Assembly: GCA_947481755.1 (NCBI GenBank)
Contig: CANKHS010000095.1
Location: forward strand, 1 to 5,632
Direction of reading: 5' to 3'
Source of the DNA: Actinomycetota bacterium
GTDB lineage: Bacteria > Actinomycetota > Thermoleophilia > Gaiellales > F1-60-MAGs149
Length of the DNA: 5,632 nt
Numbering within the stretch: position 1 is the first letter of the stretch; every line of letters starts with the position of its first letter. Shown here in pieces: positions 1 through 4,222 of the stretch. Position numbers and translations under genes: made by a program. The notes below the pieces were generated by a model. That model was not told where the DNA came from, made no database searches, and saw only the letters and a list, made by a program, of their open reading frames with translations.

Positions 1-337
1 CGGCTTCGACTGCTCCGGTTTCGTGTGGCGCGTCTTGGCGCTCGACCCGACCTCGCCCGCCACGGTGTCGAAGGCTCTCGGCGGCCGCACCACATACGAG
101 ATGGCTGGCACAACGCCGGTTGCGCAGCGATTGACGGCAGCACAGATGCAGCCGGGTGACGTGATGCTCTTTGGCTCCGGTGGGATCAACGCCAAGTCCG
201 GCAGCATTGGACATACCGGCATGACGATCTCGCCGCAGCTCTTCATCCAGTCGTCCGGGCAAGGTATTGCGCTGGCGCGCTGGGATACCGGGTACTACAA
301 GGACAACTTCGCCTTCGGCAAGCACGTCCTCGGGTAA
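1..337 (+). CDS. NlpC/P60 family peptidoglycan hydrolase, C-terminal catalytic domain (5' truncated)
   Basis: The reading frame enters at base 2 and gives 111 residues before TAA at 335-337. It starts right at the catalytic motif GFDCSGFVWR, so nearly all of the NlpC/P60 core is present and only the N-terminal part (signal peptide, SH3 or coiled-coil modules in relatives) is missing. The nucleophile is Cys4 of the visible part (DCSGF). The catalytic His is His71 in GSIGHTGM, and Gln83 in LFIQSSGQG fits the third polar position. PGDVMLF (51-57) is the usual strand before the His. Family members are papain-fold cysteine peptidases that cut stem peptides of peptidoglycan outside the membrane. 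An in-frame GTG at 23 lies inside the catalytic motif and cannot be the real start. The cleaved bond and the upstream domains are not visible. The gene ends 2 nt before the inverted repeat at 340. Confidence 0.9.
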   Translation, partial: GFDCSGFVWRVLALDPTSPATVSKALGGRTTYEMAGTTPVAQRLTAAQMQPGDVMLFGSGGINAKSGSIGHTGMTISPQLFIQSSGQGIALARWDTGYYKDNFAFGKHVLG

Positions 338-339
338 CG

Positions 340-441
340 CATCAATGTCCGGAAGGGGTCAGGCCCGATCTGGACAGTTGATGATGAGCGAGCTCGCCTA
401 TCACTGTCCAGATCGGGCCTGACCCCTTCCGGACATTGATG
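340..441. repeat. Long inverted repeat with nested REP-like palindromes; probable bidirectional terminator
   Basis: Bases 340-378 and 403-441 are perfect reverse complements (39 bp), separated by 24 nt. Each arm is also an imperfect palindrome: within 346-376, centred on 361, TGTCCGGA faces TCTGGACA (one G-T wobble), then two mismatches, then GGG faces CCC around a 5-nt loop. The right arm carries the inverse copy at 405-435. The spacer holds a third palindrome, GCGAGCTCGC, at 388-397. The element fits between two convergent stops: the NlpC/P60 TAA ends at 337 and the SEC-C protein's TAG occupies 445-447. A hairpin this long would halt transcription from either side, although there is no T-tract. 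Paired inverted REP units (BIME-like) mobilised by REP-associated tyrosine transposases have this design; that parentage is inference, since no transposase lies in the window. Confidence 0.9.
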
Positions 442-444
442 GCG

Positions 445-927
445 CTAGGCGCCGTGACACTTCTTGAACTTGCTGCCCGAGCCGCAGGGGCAGGGATCGT
501 TGCGGCCGACCTTGGTGCCACCAAATTGGGCGCCAAGGTTGGGGAGAGCGTCGGTCGGAGTGGTGATCGCTCCGACTTCCGTCGCCGAACGCACCTGTTC
601 GAGCTCGCGGACGTCCTCGTTATCGAGTGTCAAGACGGTCTCGACGGGATCAGGGTTGGCAACGGCTCGAGGCGGATCACCCGCGACGAGGCCCAGACCC
701 TCCAAGAGTGCAATCGCCTCCTCCGCATCGAGATCGGATGGCAGCACGGGTACATCAATGCGCGATGGCGCGACGAGGCGGAAACGTTCCCACTCCATCA
801 GTGCCAGTGGGTCTTGGGTGTCGCTGAGCGCCGCGAAGGCCTTGCGGCGTCGCGTGTCTGACCCATCGAGTGCGTTGAGGATGCCCTCGAGCGACGATGG
901 CAACCAGTGCTTCCAGCCGAGCTCCAT
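445..927 (-). CDS. Small SEC-C zinc-motif protein
   Basis: The 160-residue protein ends with a textbook SEC-C motif: VGRNDPCPCGSGSKFKKCHG at 140-159, with Cys146, Cys148, Cys157 and His158 in C-x-C-x8-C-H spacing. The motif is the zinc-binding tail of SecA, where it contacts SecB and ribosomes, and it also occurs in many stand-alone proteins of unknown role. The first roughly 110 residues (a Trp-rich start, then acidic helical sequence) resemble nothing I can name. They contain no SecA motor motifs, so this is not a SecA fragment. The ATG at 925-927 is the only good start: an in-frame TAG at 937-939 blocks any extension. No Shine-Dalgarno sequence precedes it, and a TAGGCT box 6 nt upstream suggests a leaderless transcript. 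It is divergent from the kinase gene and convergent with the NlpC/P60 gene. The molecular function is unknown. Confidence 0.85.
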   Translation of the reverse strand: MELGWKHWLPSSLEGILNALDGSDTRRRKAFAALSDTQDPLALMEWERFRLVAPSRIDVPVLPSDLDAEEAIALLEGLGLVAGDPPRAVANPDPVETVLTLDNEDVRELEQVRSATEVGAITTPTDALPNLGAQFGGTKVGRNDPCPCGSGSKFKKCHGA

Positions 928-939
928 CGCTGCAGCCTA
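928..939 (-). promoter_or_regulatory. Putative -10 box for leaderless SEC-C gene transcript
   Basis: On the minus strand TAGGCT (939-934) is followed by six bases and then the ATG at 927. There is no purine-rich ribosome site in between. A TANNNT box 6-8 nt before the start codon is the known signature of leaderless genes in Actinobacteria and Deinococcus. No clear -35 box is seen. Assignment is by position and motif only. Confidence 0.4.
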
Positions 940-944
940 GCGCC

Positions 945-962
945 GTCGGGTACGCTCCCGAC
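945..962 (+). promoter_or_regulatory. Dyad GTCGGG-TACGCT-CCCGAC enclosing a possible -10 box of the kinase operon
   Basis: A perfect 6-bp inverted repeat (945-950 and 957-962) encloses TACGCT (951-956), which fits TANNNT. The box lies 24 nt upstream of the kinase ATG and 13 nt before its Shine-Dalgarno sequence, a normal place for a -10 element. A symmetric site around a -10 box could be an operator, or the arms could form a small hairpin at the 5' end of the mRNA. No good -35 sequence is present, and the arms are short enough to arise by chance in GC-rich DNA. Confidence 0.35.
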
Positions 963-968
963 TCGAGC

Positions 969-974
969 AGGAGA
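969..974 (+). promoter_or_regulatory. Shine-Dalgarno sequence of the kinase gene
   Basis: AGGAGA lies 5 nt before the ATG at 980 and fixes that start. The local context, GAGCAGGAG...ATGGA, closely resembles the start region of nrdJ (4208-4227). Confidence 0.8.
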
Positions 975-979
975 ACACG

Positions 980-1900
980 ATGGATCTTGATGATGGACGA
1001 CTCGCGGAGCTGTTTGACGGCGTGGAGGCATTGCGCGGCGCGCGCACGGTGACGCCTCTCGCTGGTGGTCTGACAAACCACAACTTCAAGATCGATACTG
1101 ATGCGGGCTCCTTCGTCGTGCGAATCTCGGATCCTGACACCGGGTTGCTGGCGATCGACCGGGACAACGAGCACGTCAACTCCGTCGCCGCAGCTGCGGC
1201 CGGCGTTGGTGCCGAGGTCGTCGATTACGTACCAGACAACTGCATGCTCGTTCTCGAGTTCCTTGAGGACACCGAGACGATGTCGCGGGAAACGATGCAG
1301 CGTGGCGATCGACTCGACATCGCAGCTGCTGCGATTCGCCAGTTGCATCAGGGACCCGCGTTTCGCGACCCCTTCGACATGTTCGCCATCCAGCGCGGCT
1401 ACCGCGAGGTCTGCCGCGAGCGGGGCTTCGTGCTGCCCGACCGATACGACGAGTTCGAGCCCAAGGTGCGCCGCCTGGAGCAGGCAATGCGACTCAACGC
1501 AGAGACGCTCGTGCCGTGCAACAACGATCTCCTGGCCGAGAACTTTCTCTGGGACGGCACGCGCTTTCGCCTGATCGACTGGGAGTACTCCGGAATGAAC
1601 GAGGCGTCGTTCGAACTTGGCAATGTCTGGAGCGAGTCCGACCTCTCGCTTACGCAGCTTGAGGAACTCGTCGCGGCCTATTGGGGAGAGGCGACGCCCG
1701 CCAAGATTGCCCGGGCCCGCATGTGGGGCCTGATGTCGAAGTACGGCTGGACGCTGTGGGGCGTCATCCAGCACAACCTCTCCGATATCGACTTCGACTT
1801 CTGGGAGTGGCTGATGGACAAGCACGATCGCGCCACGCTCGAATTTGACGGAGCCGACTTTGATCGCCTCGTCGCGGACATCGAGAGTGATGTCGCCTAA
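980..1900 (+). CDS. Choline/ethanolamine kinase-like phosphotransferase (APH fold)
   Basis: This 306-residue protein has the layout of the choline kinase/LicA branch of the aminoglycoside-phosphotransferase fold. The nucleotide loop is LAGGLTNHNFKI (27-38), followed by FVVRIS (45-50), where Arg48 stands in the usual ATP-binding Lys/Arg strand. The catalytic loop is CNNDLLAENFL (180-190) with base Asp183 and metal ligand Asn188. The second metal Asp is Asp200 in LIDWEYSGMNEASFELGN. The catalytic loop usually reads HNDLLPxN; here the His is Asn181. The C-terminal part (245-280) is rich in Trp, as in relatives that form an aromatic pocket for a quaternary amine. The protein is soluble and should transfer ATP phosphate to a hydroxyl of a small molecule. 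Choline or ethanolamine is the family default, but no CTP-transferase gene is nearby, so the substrate is open. The ATG at 980 has a strong Shine-Dalgarno sequence. The 3' end overlaps the dehydrogenase gene by 11 nt. Confidence 0.85.
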   Translation: MDLDDGRLAELFDGVEALRGARTVTPLAGGLTNHNFKIDTDAGSFVVRISDPDTGLLAIDRDNEHVNSVAAAAAGVGAEVVDYVPDNCMLVLEFLEDTETMSRETMQRGDRLDIAAAAIRQLHQGPAFRDPFDMFAIQRGYREVCRERGFVLPDRYDEFEPKVRRLEQAMRLNAETLVPCNNDLLAENFLWDGTRFRLIDWEYSGMNEASFELGNVWSESDLSLTQLEELVAAYWGEATPAKIARARMWGLMSKYGWTLWGVIQHNLSDIDFDFWEWLMDKHDRATLEFDGADFDRLVADIESDVA

Positions 1901-2828
1901 ACCACTTCTCTTGGTCCGCTATCGCCTCGCCGGTGGGCTGATGGACGAGGTGCTCGAGCGGTGTGACGTGCGCTTCCTCGACGGTCCCGTCTTGCCACCG
2001 ACGTCGCCGGAAGATCTCGCGCGAACGTGGGGGATCTGGACGTTTGGTGAGCAGATCGATGACGACCTGCTCGATCGCATGCCCGCGTTGCGGTGCGTCG
2101 TCAACTTTGGTGTCGGTGTCGACGGCATTGACCTCGAATGTCTCAAGCGTCGGGGCGTCGTCTTCGCCTGGCCGATCGGTGCCAACGCTGAGGCCGTCGC
2201 CGACCATGCGATGGCGCTTCTGCTCGCTGTCACGCACCGCATCGTCGAGAACGACGCGCTCATCCGGCGAGGCGACTGGGAGACCGACGGCTACCTGCCA
2301 CTGATGGCGGGCGATATTTACGGCAAGCGACTTGGCGTGATTGGGCTCGGCTCAATCGGCCAAGCCTTCGTGCGGCGCGCGCACGGGTTTGCGATGGACG
2401 TGCGCTACGCAACACCACGGCGCCTCGCGCCCGAGCGCGAAGCCGAGCTTCGTATCGAGCACAGCGAACTCGACGACCTGCTCGGCTGGGCCGATGTGAT
2501 CAGCCTGCATTGCCCACTGACCGATGAGACGCGCGGGCTGCTGACTCGAGAACGGATTGCGCTCCTGCGCCCAGAGGCGGTCATAATCAACACGGCGCGC
2601 GGCGGCGTGATCGATCAAGACGCGCTGATTGAGGCACTCGTCGAACAGCGGATCAGCGGTGCGGGACTCGACGTCTTTCGCGATGAACCGCGCGTGCCGA
2701 TCGCGCTCCGTGAACTGCAGAACGTGGTGCTGACCCCTCATATCGCCGATGCCACGCCGGGCGCAGAAGCGGCGCTGATCGAGCACTGTGCGGGCGTCGT
2801 GCTGACCGTCCTACAGGAGACAAGTTAG
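1890..2828 (+). CDS. D-isomer-specific 2-hydroxyacid dehydrogenase (NAD(P)-dependent)
   Basis: This 312-residue protein is a full-length two-domain member of the D-2-hydroxyacid dehydrogenase family (hydroxypyruvate/glyoxylate reductase and phosphoglycerate dehydrogenase type). The substrate loop NFGVGVDGID is at 72-81. The Rossmann motif GLGSIG is at 152-157. The catalytic residues are Arg237 (NTARGGVID), Glu266 (DVFRDEP) and His284 (LTPHIADAT). There is no C-terminal ACT domain, so it is not a regulated long SerA. The strand after the Rossmann helix reads VRYATPRR (171-178): the Asp that normally binds the adenosine ribose of NAD is absent and two Arg follow, which hints at NADP(H) use. The ATG at 1890 lies inside the end of the kinase gene, and a GTG directly before it (1887) is an alternative start. 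The frame is open further upstream, but that stretch overlaps kinase codons. Overlap implies translational coupling with the kinase. The substrate is not determinable. Confidence 0.9.
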   Translation: MSPKPLLLVRYRLAGGLMDEVLERCDVRFLDGPVLPPTSPEDLARTWGIWTFGEQIDDDLLDRMPALRCVVNFGVGVDGIDLECLKRRGVVFAWPIGANAEAVADHAMALLLAVTHRIVENDALIRRGDWETDGYLPLMAGDIYGKRLGVIGLGSIGQAFVRRAHGFAMDVRYATPRRLAPEREAELRIEHSELDDLLGWADVISLHCPLTDETRGLLTRERIALLRPEAVIINTARGGVIDQDALIEALVEQRISGAGLDVFRDEPRVPIALRELQNVVLTPHIADATPGAEAALIEHCAGVVLTVLQETS

Positions 2829-4075
2829 GGCTGCTGTGGTAGCAGCGGTGGGTCTTCGAGGAGTCCCAAGCGCCCAGCCAACCAACCCGCGGTCGTAGCC
2901 TGTAGTAGCAGCGTCGTGACGACTGCGAAGGTCACGAGCGTGGCGACCAGAGGTGCGCCGGGCACGTGCTCGGCGAGCAGCATGCTGGCGATCGCAACAG
3001 GGACAACGCCGGTCTCTCGGCACCAGACAACGAAGACCGCCTCCTGCCGTGTCCAGTTGGCGCGACGGTCGAGGCCGAGGCAGATTGCGACGGTAATGGG
3101 TCGAGCGACGAAGATAAACACGACCATCACCGCGAGACCGGCCCAGAGGTTGTCGACCAGCGCACCCACGTCAAGGTTGAGGCCGAGCACCACGAAAATT
3201 GCGAGCACCACGATGTCGACGGTCTGTGTGAGGTACGTGTCGAGCGCCTCCTCTTGAACGCGGTCGTGCGCAATGCGCAGCAACTCTTTGTTGCCAACGA
3301 TCAGGCCAGCGACGAAGGCAGCCAGGTACGGCGATCCGCCGGTCGCCTCGCTCGTGGCGTAAGCCAGGGCGACCATCGCCAACAGGGTTGCGCCCGCCGA
3401 CTCACGGAGCACGCCAAGTCGGTGGTTCGACAAAAGGAAGGCGATCACCACACCTCCAACGACGCCGATGACCAGGCCGATGCCGATGCTCTGCGCAAAC
3501 TCCACCAGCGGTCCGTTGGTTGACAATGCGCTGGTTGTCATGCCACCAGCCACGACAATTGCGGACAGCGTCAGCGTCAAGATGGTGCCCATCGGGTCAT
3601 TGATTGCGCTCTCGGCGATCACCGTCTGAGCAACACGCGGTCGGAGACCAAGGCGTTCGAACAGCGGCACGAGGATGGCGGGATCGGTCGAAGCCAGAGC
3701 CGCGCCAGCCATCAGAGCGATCGGCCAGGTGACGGCGAACAGCGGTTGAATTGCGAGACCTGTGATCGCTGCGGTGATCGCAACGCCAGGGATCGAGAGG
3801 AGGAGCAACCCAATCGCAGTCTTCGAAATAACGCGTACGGAGATACCCATTCCGCCATGAAAAAGAATCAGCGCCACGCCGATCGAGAACAGTAGGGAGG
3901 GGCCTGGCGCATCGATCGGCACGCGGACGATGTCGAACAGTTGTGGGCCAACCACGATGCCGGCGACGACCAAAACGACCATGCTCGGTAGACGCACGAG
4001 GCCTGCGATGGGTACGGCGATCAGGCCGACAGCGAGCACAATGCCAATTGTGCGTAGGGTCTCTTCGACGTCCAC
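2825..4075 (-). CDS. CPA1-family cation:proton antiporter (NhaP-like)
   Basis: The 416-residue protein is very hydrophobic, with about 12 membrane segments starting at residue 7. The CPA1 signatures are present: ILFHGGMGI (70-78), the unwound-helix motif ASTDPAIL (128-135), the ion-binding ESAINDPMG (155-163) with Asn159-Asp160, ARP (324-326), and WCRETGVVPVAIA (351-363). The Asn-Asp pair is typical of electroneutral Na+/H+ or K+/H+ exchange. There is no cytosolic TrkA/RCK or CAP-ED tail, so regulation by nucleotide binding is unlikely. The GTG at 4075 is preferred as start. In-frame ATGs at 4156 and 4192 would add 27 or 39 residues, but that stretch uses codons rare in this window (TTA, AGA, ACA, CTA) and is hydrophilic and proline-rich. 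A TACACT box 7 nt before the GTG suggests a leaderless mRNA. The stop codon overlaps that of the convergent dehydrogenase. The transported ion (Na+ or K+) is uncertain. Confidence 0.85.
   Translation of the reverse strand: MDVEETLRTIGIVLAVGLIAVPIAGLVRLPSMVVLVVAGIVVGPQLFDIVRVPIDAPGPSLLFSIGVALILFHGGMGISVRVISKTAIGLLLLSIPGVAITAAITGLAIQPLFAVTWPIALMAGAALASTDPAILVPLFERLGLRPRVAQTVIAESAINDPMGTILTLTLSAIVVAGGMTTSALSTNGPLVEFAQSIGIGLVIGVVGGVVIAFLLSNHRLGVLRESAGATLLAMVALAYATSEATGGSPYLAAFVAGLIVGNKELLRIAHDRVQEEALDTYLTQTVDIVVLAIFVVLGLNLDVGALVDNLWAGLAVMVVFIFVARPITVAICLGLDRRANWTRQEAVFVVWCRETGVVPVAIASMLLAEHVPGAPLVATLVTFAVVTTLLLQATTAGWLAGRLGLLEDPPLLPQQP
2830..2846. terminator. Small hairpin at convergent gene ends
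   Basis: GCTGCT (2830-2835) and AGCAGC (2841-2846) form a perfect 6-bp stem with a 5-nt loop, one base after the dehydrogenase TAG and inside the last codons of the antiporter. No T-run follows on either strand, so it is at best a weak intrinsic terminator. It is the only hairpin I found at this junction. Confidence 0.3.
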
Positions 4076-4088
4076 AACGAGTAGTGTA
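4076..4088 (-). promoter_or_regulatory. Putative -10 box for leaderless antiporter transcript
   Basis: On the minus strand TACACT (4088-4083) is followed by seven bases and the GTG start at 4075. TACACT matches four of six positions of TATAAT and fits TANNNT. No Shine-Dalgarno sequence precedes the GTG, and no convincing -35 box lies 16-18 nt upstream. Confidence 0.4.
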
Positions 4089-4149
4089 GAGGCAGGAAAC
4101 CCGTAACGGATCGCGACGTCGGGGGGTCTGTCCGATGGGGGCGCTAAGT

Positions 4150-4183
4150 TTGTCATCCCCCGTGAGTCAGCGGGTACTAGGAT
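4150..4183 (+). promoter_or_regulatory. Possible nrdJ promoter
   Basis: TTGTCA (4150-4155) matches five of six bases of the -35 consensus. Candidate -10 boxes are TACTAG (4175-4180, 19-nt spacer) and TAGGAT (4178-4183, 22-nt spacer). Both spacers exceed the ideal 17, so the pairing is tentative. Position is reasonable: TAGGAT would start a leader of roughly 30 nt ahead of nrdJ. The 147-nt gap (4076-4222) is too short for a full cobalamin riboswitch plus promoter, and I see no B12-box sequence in it. Confidence 0.25.
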
Positions 4184-4193
4184 TTCGTACATG

Positions 4194-4207
4194 CCACCGC
4201 GGGGTGG
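4194..4207 (+). other. Leader hairpin just upstream of the nrdJ ribosome site
   Basis: CCACC (4194-4198) pairs with GGTGG (4203-4207) around a GCGG loop, ending 3 nt before the Shine-Dalgarno sequence. In RNA it could affect ribosome access. It is short, so a functional role is inference. Confidence 0.3.
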
Positions 4208-4210
4208 AGC

Positions 4211-4216
4211 AGGAGG
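4211..4216 (+). promoter_or_regulatory. Shine-Dalgarno sequence of nrdJ
   Basis: A full-consensus AGGAGG lies 6 nt before the ATG at 4223, fixing that start and predicting strong translation. Confidence 0.85.
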
Positions 4217-4222
4217 AGAACG

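Noticed and set aside
342..536. Short open frames across the inverted repeat
   Set aside because: They have no ribosome site or domain, and they conflict with the SEC-C gene and the repeat. Their arm-encoded residues are just repeat sequence.
964..984. Similarity between the kinase and nrdJ start regions (GAGCAGGAG...ATGGA)
   Set aside because: Shared bases are mainly the Shine-Dalgarno core and start codon. The spacers differ in length, so this is convergence on a good ribosome site, not a mobile repeat.
755..1825. Long minus-strand open frame (356 codons) over the kinase gene
   Set aside because: It is antisense to a well-supported kinase, overlaps the SEC-C gene and shows no family motif.
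4072..4087. NrdR-box-like sequence CCACAACGAGTAGTGT
   Set aside because: It matches 11 of 16 positions of the consensus as I recall it. It is single (NrdR boxes come in pairs about 30 bp apart), lacks the AT-rich centre, lies 136 bp from nrdJ and overlaps the antiporter start.
4120..4162. CGGGGG ... CCCCCG inverted repeat in the nrdJ/antiporter gap
   Set aside because: It has only 6 bp arms of low complexity with a loop of about 31 nt; it is easily expected by chance.
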